Below, piece after piece: positions 17,409-27,146 of a DNA stretch of 64,000 nt. Numbering within the stretch: position 1 is the first letter of the stretch; each line of letters begins with the position of its first letter. The stretch covers positions 124,001-188,000 of the forward strand of contig JAHBTX010000006.1 in assembly GCA_019638395.1 (NCBI GenBank), given 5' to 3'. This DNA is from Cyclobacteriaceae bacterium. GTDB lineage: Bacteria; Bacteroidota; Bacteroidia; Cytophagales; Cyclobacteriaceae. The notes beneath the pieces are model-generated. The model was not told where the DNA came from, searched no databases, and saw only the letters and a program-made list of their open reading frames with translations. Made by a program: the position numbers and the translations under genes.

Positions 17409-18598
17409 CGTGGATTAGGCCCCTTCGGATTACGCTGTTGTGGATTGCGGTTTTGATTTTGATTTTGTTGTGGCGGATTCTTGCGGTCGCGATTGCGATT
17501 TTTATTATTCCTTTTTTTCTTCTTCTTGTTCTGATATTTCTTGTCAAGATTTTCCAGGTCGCTATTAAGCTTGGTAACGGGTACTTTGGCCTCTACTTCA
17601 TTTGCCTGCAAGGTTGCCGGTTTTTTACCAGCCTTGTTAAGCGAAAGAATTTCATTTACCCGATCAATGTTAAGCGGGTACCAGGTATTTTCTTCTTTGT
17701 AACCAAACCACATAATGCGCCTAAAGATGTCTGTCTTCTGCAAGCGGGCTTCACCTTGTTCGGTAAGCAACGGTGTTTCCACTTCCGGAATATCTTTTAG
17801 CGCCTCCATGTATGTTTCCAACTCGTAGTTAAGACAGCATTTTAATCGACCGCATTGGCCCGAAAGTTTGCTGGGGTTAAGCGACAGGTTTTGATAACGC
17901 GCAGCGCTGGTAGCTACGTTTTTAAAATCGCTTAGCCAGGTGGAGCAACAGAGTTCGCGCCCGCAAACACCAATGCCACCCAGGCGTCCGGCTTCCTGCC
18001 GCAAACTGATTTGGCGCATTTCTACACGCACTTTAAATTCCGCGGCCAGAATTTTTATCAACTCACGAAAATCCACACGGTCTTCGGCCGAATAAAAAAA
18101 TGTGGCTTTCGTATTATCCGCCTGGTATTCTACATCCGAAAGCTTCATGCTTAAATTCAACTGCCGTATTATTTCGCGGGTGCGATAGAGTGTTGGCAAA
18201 TCGCGTTTCTTAACTTCTTCGTGCTTCTCTAAATCTTTTTGTGTAGCCAGGCGATAGATTTTTTTTATCTCGTCATCGTTGGCAACTTTTTTCTTTTGCA
18301 TTTGCAGGCGTACCAGCTCACCTTGCAGCGATACGTGGCCCAGGTGGTGCCCGGTTGTTGATTCAACAATTATTGCATCGCCCGTTGTAAGTAAAAGTTT
18401 ATCGGTATTGCGATAAAAATCTTTACGGCCATTCTTAAACCGAACTTCTACAACCGGAAACTTATCTTGTACCGGCATATCCATGTTCGACAGCCAGTCG
18501 AATACATTCATTTTATTGCAACCACCCGTACCGCAGGCTCCGTTGTTTTTACAACCGGAAACTGTCCCGCCTTTACTTGTGCCACATGCACATCCCAT
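17405..18598 (-). CDS. ricT: PSP1-domain protein RicT (YaaT-like)
   Basis: A 397-residue cytoplasmic protein. It has a Cys-rich N-terminus ('MGCACGTSKGG', 'CGTGGCNK'), then the PSP1 domain with the two cysteine clusters typical of RicT: 'VCGRELCCSTW' and 'QCGRLKCCLNYE'. These ligate an Fe-S cluster in the RicAFT complex of Bacillus. The C-terminal 60 residues are Lys/Asn/Arg/Gln-rich ('KKKKKRNNKNRNRDRKN'), an apparently disordered, strongly basic tail that could bind RNA, given that RicT affects mRNA processing in Bacillus. RicA and RicF partners are not present here. gldH follows with a 4-nt overlap, a pairing common in Bacteroidota. On the minus strand, TACCTTTA at 18624-18631 is a possible -7 box. 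Confidence 0.92.
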   Translation of the reverse strand: MGCACGTSKGGTVSGCKNNGACGTGGCNKMNVFDWLSNMDMPVQDKFPVVEVRFKNGRKDFYRNTDKLLLTTGDAIIVESTTGHHLGHVSLQGELVRLQMQKKKVANDDEIKKIYRLATQKDLEKHEEVKKRDLPTLYRTREIIRQLNLSMKLSDVEYQADNTKATFFYSAEDRVDFRELIKILAAEFKVRVEMRQISLRQEAGRLGGIGVCGRELCCSTWLSDFKNVATSAARYQNLSLNPSKLSGQCGRLKCCLNYELETYMEALKDIPEVETPLLTEQGEARLQKTDIFRRIMWFGYKEENTWYPLNIDRVNEILSLNKAGKKPATLQANEVEAKVPVTKLNSDLENLDKKYQNKKKKKRNNKNRNRDRKNPPQQNQNQNRNPQQRNPKGPNPR

Positions 18599-18666
18599 TG
18601 CGTTTGTTATTTAGATTAAACCTTAAAGGTAGAAGGTTAAGTGGGTATTGGCAAACCGTACAACCA

Positions 18667-19965
18667 TCATCTGGCAGCGCTTTGTTCTATGCGCGCAAGG
18701 TCTTGGCTAATATCTTTGCGGTAATATGCATCCTTCCACGAAATCTTAGCTGCAGTTTCATAAGCCTGCCTGGCGGCAGCCTCCAGCGAAGTACCGTTAC
18801 CCGTAATGGCCAGCACGCGTCCACCGGAAGTAACGATAGCATTTTCCTTGCGCGATGTGCCTGCATGGAATACGTGGGCGGGGCTTGCTGCGTTAAGTCC
18901 GGTTATAGCGTGGCCTTTTTCAAAACTATCAGGATAGCCACCTGAAGCCATAATGAGGGTTACGGCATAGTGAGGATTAATCTGAATGGTTTTGTTATGA
19001 AGTTCTCCGGTTGCGCAGGCTTCCAGTAGTTCAACCAAATCAGAATCAATGCGTGTCATCACTGCTTCTGTTTCGGGGTCGCCCATGCGGGCGTTGTATT
19101 CAATCACATAAGGTTCGCCTTTCATGTTCATCAACCCTATAAAGATGAACCCTTTGTAAGCGATGCCATCTTTTTTTAATCCGTTAATAGTAGGCACTAT
19201 TACCTGTGTTTCTACTTTTTTCATAAATGCCGAGCCTGCAAAAACTACTGGCGAAGCAGCACCCATGCCTCCGGTATTGGGGCCGGTATCGCCATCGCCT
19301 ATACGCTTGTAGTCTTTAGCTTCGGGCAGTACCACATAGCTGGTACCATCGGTAAGAACAAATACCGATAGTTCAATGCCATCCAGAAATTCTTCAATCA
19401 ATACTTTTGAACTGGCCTCACCAAATTTTTTGTTCACCAGCATTTCAAGAATAGTGTGTTTTGCTTCGGCAATAGTGGGTGAAATAATAACACCTTTACC
19501 TGCAGCCAGTCCATCGGCTTTTAATACAATGGGTGGTGTACATTGATCGAGATAAACGAGGGCTTGCTCACTTTCGTGCGATTGAAATGTGCGCGACTTT
19601 GCGGTGGGTACACCATGCCGCTGCATAAACTGCTTCGAAAAATCTTTGCTGCCTTCTAACTGAGCACCTCGTTTTCCCGGGCCAACCATGCGTATGTGCT
19701 GCAGTTCATTTCTACTTTCAAAGTAATCGCGAATGCCCTGCACCAGGGGTGCTTCGGGGCCAACAATTACAAGCGAAATTTCTTTTTCGATACAAAACGT
19801 ACCCAGTGCAGGAAAGTTATCGGCAGCAATGGCCACATTTTCGCCAACTAAAGATGTGCCCGCGTTACCCGGAGCAATATACAGCTTAGAGCAGCGGGGG
19901 CTTTGTTTCATTTTCCACGCAAGGGCATGTTCCCGACCACCGCTGCCAATTAAAAGAATATTCAT
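18667..19965 (-). CDS. purD: Phosphoribosylamine--glycine ligase PurD
   Basis: A 432-residue ATP-grasp enzyme for the second step of purine synthesis: 5-phosphoribosylamine + glycine + ATP gives GAR. The N-terminal domain starts 'NILLIGSGGREHALAWK' and has 'NAGTSLVGENVAI' and 'VIVGPEAPLVQGI'. The ATP-grasp domain shows 'PIVLKADGLAAGKGV', 'LIEEFLDGIELSVFVLTDG', 'DTGPNTGGMGAASP' and the metal-binding 'EPYVIEYNARMGDPETEAV'. The C-terminal domain follows. Length and motifs are normal. It lies 68 nt upstream of ricT on the same strand. No PurR site or riboswitch is evident upstream. Confidence 0.97.
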   Translation of the reverse strand: MNILLIGSGGREHALAWKMKQSPRCSKLYIAPGNAGTSLVGENVAIAADNFPALGTFCIEKEISLVIVGPEAPLVQGIRDYFESRNELQHIRMVGPGKRGAQLEGSKDFSKQFMQRHGVPTAKSRTFQSHESEQALVYLDQCTPPIVLKADGLAAGKGVIISPTIAEAKHTILEMLVNKKFGEASSKVLIEEFLDGIELSVFVLTDGTSYVVLPEAKDYKRIGDGDTGPNTGGMGAASPVVFAGSAFMKKVETQVIVPTINGLKKDGIAYKGFIFIGLMNMKGEPYVIEYNARMGDPETEAVMTRIDSDLVELLEACATGELHNKTIQINPHYAVTLIMASGGYPDSFEKGHAITGLNAASPAHVFHAGTSRKENAIVTSGGRVLAITGNGTSLEAAARQAYETAAKISWKDAYYRKDISQDLARIEQSAAR

Positions 19966-20144
19966 AGAGCTATAACAAATTTTACAAACCGTAAATATAG
20001 CTAAAGTTGAGTGGGGTGGCCGTGCATTCCGTTTAGAGCAGATTTCGATAGGTGCAACTGTTTATTTGCCGGTTGTCCAAATCCGGATACAATCAAAAAT
20101 AATTTCTGTACATTTCAGTAACCCAATTGTAATCAACAACCAAT

Positions 20145-21029
20145 ATGAAAACTTTACGCAAAGAAGATATTAAACAGGAAGTTTTTGATTTGTACGATGC
20201 GTATGCACACAACCGGATTGACAGGCGGGAGTTTATGGAAAAACTTTCTGCTTATGCTGTTGGTGGTGTTACCGTTGCTGCCTTGATGAGTTTTATAAGC
20301 CCGGATTATAACATTATTCAAGTGCAGGCTAACGATCCGCGCTTAAAGTCTGAATTTATTAATTATGATTCGGCAAAAGGTGGTGGCTCTATAAAAGGGT
20401 TGCTATCCAAACCGGCTGAGGCAAAAAGTAAATTACCTGGTATTGTGGTAGTGCATGAAAATCGTGGACTGAATCCTTATATAGAAGATGTAGGAAGACG
20501 CGCGGCACTTGCCGGGTTTATTTCATTAGCACCCGATGCATTAACTCCGCTGGGTGGTTATCCGGGTAACGATGATGATGGCCGGGCATTGCAAAGTAAG
20601 CGCGACCGAAATGAAATGTTGGAAGATTTTATTGCAGCATTTTATCATTTAAAAGCACATCCGGATTGCACGGGTAAAGTAGGGGTGGTAGGTTTTTGTT
20701 TTGGTGGCTGGATTTCGAATATGATGGCTGTGCGCGTACCGGAATTAGCAGCAGCCGTTCCGTTTTATGGCGGCCAGCCGGCAGTGGAAGATGTTGCCAA
20801 AATTAAAGCACCGCTATTATTGCATTATGCTGCATTAGATACACGCGTAAACGAAGGTTGGCCTGCCTATGAGCAAGCACTTAAAGAGAATAATAAAAAA
20901 TATACGGCTTACATGTACCCGGATGTTAACCACGGCTTTCATAACGATAGCACGCCCAGGTTTGATAAACCAGCGGCAGAGTTAGCATGGACACGTACGG
21001 TAGATTTTTTTAAAGCAAACCTGAAATAG
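20145..21029 (+). CDS. Dienelactone hydrolase-family protein
   Basis: A 294-residue alpha/beta hydrolase of the dienelactone hydrolase (carboxymethylenebutenolidase) type. Residues 1-60 are an extension: a charged helix, then a hydrophobic stretch '[18 protein letters not shown]' resembling a signal or anchor; homologues with this extension are usually predicted as exported. The triad is Cys185 in 'GFCFGG', Asp232 in 'ALDTRVN' and His263 in 'VNHGFHN'. Glu105 in '[10 protein letters not shown]' is the family's regulatory Glu. The natural substrate is unclear; no aromatic degradation genes are nearby. Its stop abuts the stop of the converging gene with no gap. Confidence 0.9.
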   Translation: MKTLRKEDIKQEVFDLYDAYAHNRIDRREFMEKLSAYAVGGVTVAALMSFISPDYNIIQVQANDPRLKSEFINYDSAKGGGSIKGLLSKPAEAKSKLPGIVVVHENRGLNPYIEDVGRRAALAGFISLAPDALTPLGGYPGNDDDGRALQSKRDRNEMLEDFIAAFYHLKAHPDCTGKVGVVGFCFGGWISNMMAVRVPELAAAVPFYGGQPAVEDVAKIKAPLLLHYAALDTRVNEGWPAYEQALKENNKKYTAYMYPDVNHGFHNDSTPRFDKPAAELAWTRTVDFFKANLK

Positions 21030-21602
21030 CTACTTAAGTGTTAATGCGGTTATCATTTTGTAGCCGAAGTAACCTTTAGCTTTGGCGTTGAACAACTCAA
21101 ATATCTGATAGGTAACGGTTACCTTCTTGCCGATTAGTTTTTTGTAATCATTCAGAAATTCATCGGCACCGGCTACATGGCGTAACCAAACCAACCTGAT
21201 TTCTTTATTGGATTCGTCTTTGATTGTAATAAACAGAAATTCTTTTTCTTCAATGGATTTGATAACCCCGCTAACTGATTCGTTGGTTGTTGCAGGTTGC
21301 GGTGGGGCAGCATCTTCCATCAGTTTGGTAAAAATGTCGGGGCAAATGGGAGCCATCTGCATGCCTACTTTTTCGCCAAACTTGCGCATCGCGTCTCCAT
21401 CACTCATATCCACCTCAATATGGCGGGCCTGAATTACTTCAAACATGCACAGACCCAACGCTACTTCAATTGATTTTTTCGAAGCATTGCTCAAGTCTTT
21501 TTTTTGAATACAGGCACAGGTTTCTTCGGCAATTCCTTTAAAGTCTTCTTGTGCAAATGCAAACATGGGAAGAAAAAGAAGAATGAGAGGTGCTTTTTTC
21601 AT
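21030..21602 (-). CDS. Secreted protein of unknown function
   Basis: A 190-residue protein with a signal peptide ('KKAPLILLFLPMFAFAQ'). The first half after cleavage is helical with a conserved-looking Cys pair 'ETCACIQKKDLSNASK' and further Cys at 'LGLCMFE' and 'APICPDIF', as in other small Bacteroidota periplasmic proteins with a Cys-x-Cys helix. A Pro/Ala/Thr linker near residue 100 leads to a beta-rich half ('EFLFITIKDESNKEIRLVWL', 'GKKVTVTYQIFELFN') that looks like an OB-fold or NTF2-like domain. I do not recognise a named family. It converges on the hydrolase gene and lies upstream of nothing obviously related. Confidence 0.6.
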   Translation of the reverse strand: MKKAPLILLFLPMFAFAQEDFKGIAEETCACIQKKDLSNASKKSIEVALGLCMFEVIQARHIEVDMSDGDAMRKFGEKVGMQMAPICPDIFTKLMEDAAPPQPATTNESVSGVIKSIEEKEFLFITIKDESNKEIRLVWLRHVAGADEFLNDYKKLIGKKVTVTYQIFELFNAKAKGYFGYKMITALTLK

Positions 21603-21662
21603 GGCGATTTGGCTTAGCAGGTGAAGGTACTGTTTTATAAATACTTGGCTGCATGCAAGATA

Positions 21663-24600
21663 TTATAAATCAAGATCAACTGAATTTTTACCCATCTGTT
21701 TTTGATAATCCTTTGGGTTAAGTCCGAATTCGGCCTTAAAGCATTTTGAAAAGTACGATAGATTGGCGAAGCCAACCTCGTACATAATTTCAGTTACATT
21801 ACCACCTTTGTTTCTCAATAATATTGATGCTTTTTTAAGCCTGTACTTGCGGATAAGATCGTTAGTGGAAATTTGAGTTAGCGATTTTAGTTTTCGATAC
21901 AAGTAGGAGGCACTCATCCCGATTTCTTCACTTAATTGTTCAACGCCAAAACCAGGATCAGCAATATTGGCTTCAATAATGTTCATTACTTTTTTTACAA
22001 ATCTTTCATCTTCATTTTCTTTATCTGTTTCAGAGGGTTCAATTTGAAGTGTATTTTTTAAGTAGTTGGTTAACTCATTTTTTCGTGCAAGCAAATGGTC
22101 TATGTTTGCTTCGAGGTACTCCAATTCAAATGGTTTTGTGAGGTATGCATCGGCCCCCATACGGATGCCTTCAATTTTTTGCGCGGTTAGTCCGCGTGCT
22201 GTAATGAGTATGATGCCAATGTGACTTGTTCTGGAATTTTCCTTAATTCTTTTACAAAAGGTAAGGCCGTCCATTACAGGCATCATCACATCACTGATTA
22301 TCAGTTCGGGGAGAAAACTTATAACTTTCTGTAAACCCTCTTCACCATTTTCGGCAATTATAAAATTGTATTTGTGTGCAAGGCTAATACGAATCAGGTC
22401 AATCATATCAACATTGTCATCAATAATCAGGATGAGGGGTTTTGAGGAATGCAGATCAAGACGGTAAGCATGATGTATATTATTATAGGTTTCTTTGGTG
22501 GCTACTAAAGCCAACTCTTGTTCATCATGAATATAATCAACCGGAAAATGACTTTTGCCAAGGGGCAGGTAAATTGTAAAAGTTGTGCCACCTCCTCTTA
22601 TACTATCAACCTGAATGTGGCCAGTATGAAGCTTGATGTATTCCAGGGCTAGTGCAAGACCAATGCCTGTGCCCATTTCCATTTGCTTCGCTTCCTGCGT
22701 CTGGTAAAAGGGCTCAAAGATTTTATCTTTTTCACCATCGTTCAGGCCTATTCCTGTGTCGGAAATTTTTATGATGGCAGCGCCAACTGGAAATTTTTCA
22801 GAACGGGACTCCTTGTAAATGCTAATTAAAATAGTACCCCCTTGAGGGGTAAACTTAAACGCGTTAGAAAGAAGATTAAAAAGCACAGTTTCAATTTTTT
22901 CAGTATCTACCCAAACGGGTAATTCCGATTCTATTGATTTAAAGGAGTAGTTTATTTTTTTTCGGTTTGCTTTATCGGCAAACAGTGTATGGATTTCGTG
23001 TGTAAAATTTATAAGATTTATTCGATTTACTTTTAGTTGTAGTACATCGCTTTCTAATTTGCGGAAATCCAAAACCTGATTGATTAGTCGTAATAAACGT
23101 TGTGAATTTTTTTCAGCGAGTAAAATAAGGTTTCTGCTTTCTGTATCAAGTTTACCTTCTTTTAAGATTTGATGAATGGGAGGAAGAATAAGACTTACGG
23201 GTGTACGTAATTCATGTGAGATGTTGGTAAAGAAATTTTGTTTGGCCAACGCAAGTTCTTCCGTATGTTTTTTTTCGAGGCGGGTAATTTTTAGTTCATT
23301 ATTAAGTTTTATTCGGGTTGCATAAATCCGCATGGCAAGTACTATTCCGCAAATAATAAGCAACACATAGCCTGCAATAAAGGCCGGGCGGAGAAAAAGC
23401 GGGGGTTTTACTTCAAGTTGAATGGTGGCTTCCTGTTCGCCCCATTGGCCATAGTTGTTGGTTCCTCTTACCCGAAAAGTATAAGTACCGGGAGTTAAAT
23501 TGGAATATACGGCAAAGTTTTTTGTGCCAGATACGTAAATCCAGTCATCGTCAAAGCCATCCAATTTATATGAATAAACATTTACTTCGGGTTGCCAGTA
23601 ATGTAATGCTGCAAAGCCAAATGTTAGAGAACGATGCGCATAATCAAGCGATAAGGACGCTGTGTGGGAAATATCAATGGGCAATAAAACTTGGTGATCA
23701 ATAGTATCTCCGTTATTGACTAACTTATTATTGATTTCGAGCGAGGTAATATAAACTTTAGGTTTATACAATTGAATCGAAACACTTCGTGTATCGATGG
23801 ATATAAAACCATTATCACCGCCAAATAAAATTAATTCGTTATTAGAATGGGTATTGCAACCTTGGTAAAAACTTTTAAGTGGTAAATCTTTTTCAATGGG
23901 GTATATTTCAATGTGTCCTGTAAGGGTATATTTAAAGATGAAGCTATTGGTTGTACCCCAGATGTTGCCATCTTTATCTTCGTTCAGGTTGCTTACGTAA
24001 ATATCATGACCAACTTCAACGGGATTAAAAATAACTTTATTCAGCCGGGTGTTGTAGCGAATAAATCCATTCTGCGTGCCTGCTAAAACAGACTCATCAT
24101 GCGTAACAAACAAGCAATAGATATCGCTGCTGATTTGGTTGTTGAATAAATTTATTTTCTCTTCCTGGTTTGTTTTAATGTTTAAACGATGAAGTTCGTT
24201 ATTATGCACGAACCAAAGGGCCTTGTTACCGGAAGCTATTTTTTCGGAGCCGAAGGCGCGATTGATTGACTGGAAATAGATCTTATCAGGATTTGTAAAA
24301 TCACCCATAACTTTAAAAAGCCCACCTTGAAATGTGCTTACCCACAAGGTGCCATTGCTATCTGTTATAAACCGGGCAATATAATTTGTAACCAACCCAT
24401 TCTCGGGCGATGCTGTAAGTGCATACATTTTTTTGTTGGGTTCGTCCCAGATGTTGATACCTCCGGCTGTACCAATCCAGATTCTGTTCAAACTGTCTTC
24501 TGCTAAGGCATAGGTGTTGTTAAGCAACAATTGGTGTGGTTCTGCTGCCTGAGTATCGAATAGTGTAGTGTTACCTTGGTCAATTCGCAACACGCCATGC

Positions 24601-25730
24601 AAAGTAGCTAACCATGTAATTCCAGTACGTGCAATGTGAATGGCCTTAACCTGATTACCCACAGTTTGATTTTCAATTTTACTCCCAACTTCATGAAACG
24701 AATACATGCTGGGGTGTTTGTTTACACGACTTAACCCATTAGAAGTAACCAACCATATTACACCGCTTCGGTCTTCATAAATCTGCCAGATAGCATTATT
24801 GGCAAGAGAGAATGAGGCTTGAGGATTGTGAAAGTATGAGGTTATTTTTTTAGTTACCGGATCAAGGATATTAAGTCCAAAGTCAGTTCCCAACCAAAGT
24901 TTACCGTTCTCGCTTAGATAAAGGCACTTGATCACCTCATTGCTAAGCGGAATCTCTTGTTCACTCCAGCGTTGAGATTCATGTGTTTTGGTATTGAAAA
25001 GACTTAGACCAGTTTCGGTGCCAATCCATAACAACGAATCGCTTCCGGATTGAACAGGCTTTATTTCCCCGCAAACTAAGTTATTCTTTAATGACGGCTT
25101 ATAACTTCCTTTCAGATCGAATGTATGAAATAATCCGCCTCCTTTGGCAAGCTTATTTAGCTTGTCATAAGTGCCAACCCATAAACTACCGTCATGACCT
25201 TCGTAAATGGAACGAATGGTATTGTGGCTTAACCCGCTATTATTGGTATGGTATGTTTTTTCTACTACCAGTGAAGTTTCATTTAGTTGAAGCAAGCCGT
25301 TTTCGGTGCCAACCCAAACTGTATTATGTGAACCCCTTGCAAGCGCTCGGATAGCTTGATCACCAACTGCAGTAATGCGGGTAATGGTAAACGTGCGGGT
25401 ATTAATTTTACACAGCCCGCTCCAGGTTCCTATCCAGATGGTTTCGGCTGATTGCAAAAGGCAACTGATTTCGTTTGAAGAAAGTGATTGAATGCTGTTG
25501 TTTTTCTTAAACGTTTTAAATTGGTAACCATCAAAACGGGCTAATCCATTTCCCGTTCCAACCCAGATAAAATCATCTTCATCCTGAGCAATGCCAGAAA
25601 TGATATTGGATGGCAGGCCATCTTTTACAGATAGTGTAGAAAAATAAAGTTGCTGCGCAACCGTTTCGGTGCCAGCCACCAGTTGAAAAAATGAAAGCAA
25701 CAGGAGTATAACAAATTTCAAATAGTTCAT
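21663..25730 (-). CDS. Hybrid two-component system regulator (HTCS) of the polysaccharide locus
   Basis: One protein of about 1355 residues carries both sensor and regulator. A signal/anchor helix leads to a periplasmic sensor of two seven-bladed propellers built of reg_prop repeats ('GTGNGLARFDGYQF', 'GTENGLLQLNE', 'GTETGLSLFNTK', 'GTDFGLNILDP') and a Y_Y_Y domain ('YSYKLDGFDDDWIYV'). Next are a TM helix ('VLLIICGIVLAMRIYA'), HisKA ('FFTNISHELRTPVSLI'), HATPase ('NLLSNAFKFTP'), a receiver ('IISDVMMPVMDG', 'YLTKPFE') and an AraC-type helix-turn-helix ('EVGFANLSYFSKCFKAEFG'). ATG 25730 is preferred over a start nine codons upstream. HTCS proteins bind an oligosaccharide of the target glycan and switch on the adjacent locus, here the divergent GH53-SusCD-GH13 run. 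Confidence 0.95.
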   Translation of the reverse strand: MNYLKFVILLLLSFFQLVAGTETVAQQLYFSTLSVKDGLPSNIISGIAQDEDDFIWVGTGNGLARFDGYQFKTFKKNNSIQSLSSNEISCLLQSAETIWIGTWSGLCKINTRTFTITRITAVGDQAIRALARGSHNTVWVGTENGLLQLNETSLVVEKTYHTNNSGLSHNTIRSIYEGHDGSLWVGTYDKLNKLAKGGGLFHTFDLKGSYKPSLKNNLVCGEIKPVQSGSDSLLWIGTETGLSLFNTKTHESQRWSEQEIPLSNEVIKCLYLSENGKLWLGTDFGLNILDPVTKKITSYFHNPQASFSLANNAIWQIYEDRSGVIWLVTSNGLSRVNKHPSMYSFHEVGSKIENQTVGNQVKAIHIARTGITWLATLHGVLRIDQGNTTLFDTQAAEPHQLLLNNTYALAEDSLNRIWIGTAGGINIWDEPNKKMYALTASPENGLVTNYIARFITDSNGTLWVSTFQGGLFKVMGDFTNPDKIYFQSINRAFGSEKIASGNKALWFVHNNELHRLNIKTNQEEKINLFNNQISSDIYCLFVTHDESVLAGTQNGFIRYNTRLNKVIFNPVEVGHDIYVSNLNEDKDGNIWGTTNSFIFKYTLTGHIEIYPIEKDLPLKSFYQGCNTHSNNELILFGGDNGFISIDTRSVSIQLYKPKVYITSLEINNKLVNNGDTIDHQVLLPIDISHTASLSLDYAHRSLTFGFAALHYWQPEVNVYSYKLDGFDDDWIYVSGTKNFAVYSNLTPGTYTFRVRGTNNYGQWGEQEATIQLEVKPPLFLRPAFIAGYVLLIICGIVLAMRIYATRIKLNNELKITRLEKKHTEELALAKQNFFTNISHELRTPVSLILPPIHQILKEGKLDTESRNLILLAEKNSQRLLRLINQVLDFRKLESDVLQLKVNRINLINFTHEIHTLFADKANRKKINYSFKSIESELPVWVDTEKIETVLFNLLSNAFKFTPQGGTILISIYKESRSEKFPVGAAIIKISDTGIGLNDGEKDKIFEPFYQTQEAKQMEMGTGIGLALALEYIKLHTGHIQVDSIRGGGTTFTIYLPLGKSHFPVDYIHDEQELALVATKETYNNIHHAYRLDLHSSKPLILIIDDNVDMIDLIRISLAHKYNFIIAENGEEGLQKVISFLPELIISDVMMPVMDGLTFCKRIKENSRTSHIGIILITARGLTAQKIEGIRMGADAYLTKPFELEYLEANIDHLLARKNELTNYLKNTLQIEPSETDKENEDERFVKKVMNIIEANIADPGFGVEQLSEEIGMSASYLYRKLKSLTQISTNDLIRKYRLKKASILLRNKGGNVTEIMYEVGFANLSYFSKCFKAEFGLNPKDYQKQMGKNSVDLDL

Positions 25731-25943
25731 TGGAGTGTTAATTGCATCGCGAGCCAAATCTCACAAATCTAATCAGAAAGGTTAAACATGTACATAGGCG
25801 GTAAATGCCGTAACGGAGCGCCCCAATAACCCACTTATTACTCACTAAGATGACCGATTAGCGTTACTTTTGGTAAGATAATTATTATAAGAACCTGCTG
25901 TTGCGCAATTAATTTAGCTGCCCGATCTAATTAATATTTCAAT
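25731..25943. promoter_or_regulatory. Divergent control region of the polysaccharide utilisation locus
   Basis: A 213-nt gap between the HTCS gene and the first locus gene. TACTTTTG (25865-25872) fits the plus-strand -7 box and lies 71 nt before the GH53 ATG. No TTTG occurs 18-20 nt upstream, as expected for a promoter that needs an activator. The HTCS helix-turn-helix would be expected to bind here; I see no unmistakable repeat. Confidence 0.45.
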
Positions 25944-27128
25944 ATGAACCTATTGAGGACTTCCATGTTCATTTTCGTTATGATCATGATAAGCGGTTTT
26001 GGTGGATGTAAGGAAGATTCAATTACACCACCACCACCTCAAAAAAATGATTTTCTGTTTGGTGCAGATCTGTCATATGTTAATCAGATTTTAGACCATG
26101 ACGGAGTATATAAGGTTAGTGGGGCAGTTGTAAGTCCATATAAAATTTTTAAAGATTACGGATCTAACCTGGTACGGTTGCGGCTTTGGCATAATCCGGT
26201 TTGGACAAAAGAAGTTTATGGCACTAACGGCACCCAATTGTATAACGATTTTAAAGATGTAGAGAAAGCAATTGGATTGGCAAAACAACAAGGACTGCAG
26301 GTTTTGCTCGACTTTCACTATTCTGATACGTGGGCTGATCCTGGAAATCAAAAAATTCCGGCTGCATGGTTAGATATTAAAAATATTACCGATCTGAGAG
26401 ATTCAGTTTATAACTATACATTCAAAGTATTAAACAATCTCAAGTCAAAATCCTTATTGCCCGAGTTTGTTCAACTTGGTAATGAAACCAATTGCGGTCT
26501 TTTATACACCGATGCCCCAACGGGATTTCCAGCATGCAATGGCTGCAATGGCCAATGGACTAACCTGCGCACTGTAATTAAGGCTGGTATCAATGCCGTA
26601 CGCGATGTTGCTTCCGATGATATTAAAATTGCCTTGCATGTTGCCGATCCAAAAAATGTGGACTGGTGGTTTACCAATGTAGTTAATAATGGCGAGGTGA
26701 GCGACTTTGATGTAATCGGCTTTTCCTATTACCCAATTTGGCATACAACAATAACTGTAAGCCAGTTGTCGAATTCAGTAGCCGGTTTTAAAAACAAATT
26801 CAACAAAGATGTAATGCTGTTGGAAACGGCTTACCCATGGACAACCAGTGGTAACGATAGTTATACCAATATTTTTGGTGGTCAAGTTCCTTTAACCGGA
26901 TTTCCTTATACCAACCAGGGGCAATTAGATATGATGAAAACATTAACCCAGGAAGTAATGGATGGTGGTGGCATCGGGGTTATTTATTGGGAGCCAGCCT
27001 GGATAACATCGAAGATGAAGGATTTGTGGGGCACGGGATCGGCATGGGAAAACAATACTTTTTTTGATTTCAATGGTGAAGTTAACGCAGGCATTCAATT
27101 CATGACACACAACTACAATTTTAAATAA
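25944..27128 (+). CDS. GH53 arabinogalactan endo-beta-1,4-galactanase, lipoprotein
   Basis: A 394-residue lipoprotein (lipobox Cys22 in 'GFGGC', then a Pro-rich spacer) with a complete GH53 (clan GH-A) barrel. Motifs: 'FLFGADLSYVNQI' at the domain start, 'SNLVRLRLWHNP', 'QVLLDFHYSDTWADPGNQ', acid/base Glu181 in 'FVQLGNETNCG', 'DVIGFSYYPIWH' and nucleophile Glu294 in 'MLLETAYPWT'. The family cuts beta-1,4-galactan, for example the side chains of pectic arabinogalactan type I. The Asp/Ser-rich spacer without a strong lipoprotein-export motif leaves surface or periplasmic location open. It is the first gene of the locus after the divergent HTCS gene, and the best clue to a galactan substrate. 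Confidence 0.93.
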   Translation: MNLLRTSMFIFVMIMISGFGGCKEDSITPPPPQKNDFLFGADLSYVNQILDHDGVYKVSGAVVSPYKIFKDYGSNLVRLRLWHNPVWTKEVYGTNGTQLYNDFKDVEKAIGLAKQQGLQVLLDFHYSDTWADPGNQKIPAAWLDIKNITDLRDSVYNYTFKVLNNLKSKSLLPEFVQLGNETNCGLLYTDAPTGFPACNGCNGQWTNLRTVIKAGINAVRDVASDDIKIALHVADPKNVDWWFTNVVNNGEVSDFDVIGFSYYPIWHTTITVSQLSNSVAGFKNKFNKDVMLLETAYPWTTSGNDSYTNIFGGQVPLTGFPYTNQGQLDMMKTLTQEVMDGGGIGVIYWEPAWITSKMKDLWGTGSAWENNTFFDFNGEVNAGIQFMTHNYNFK

Positions 27129-27146
27129 CTACCTACTTTTTAATTT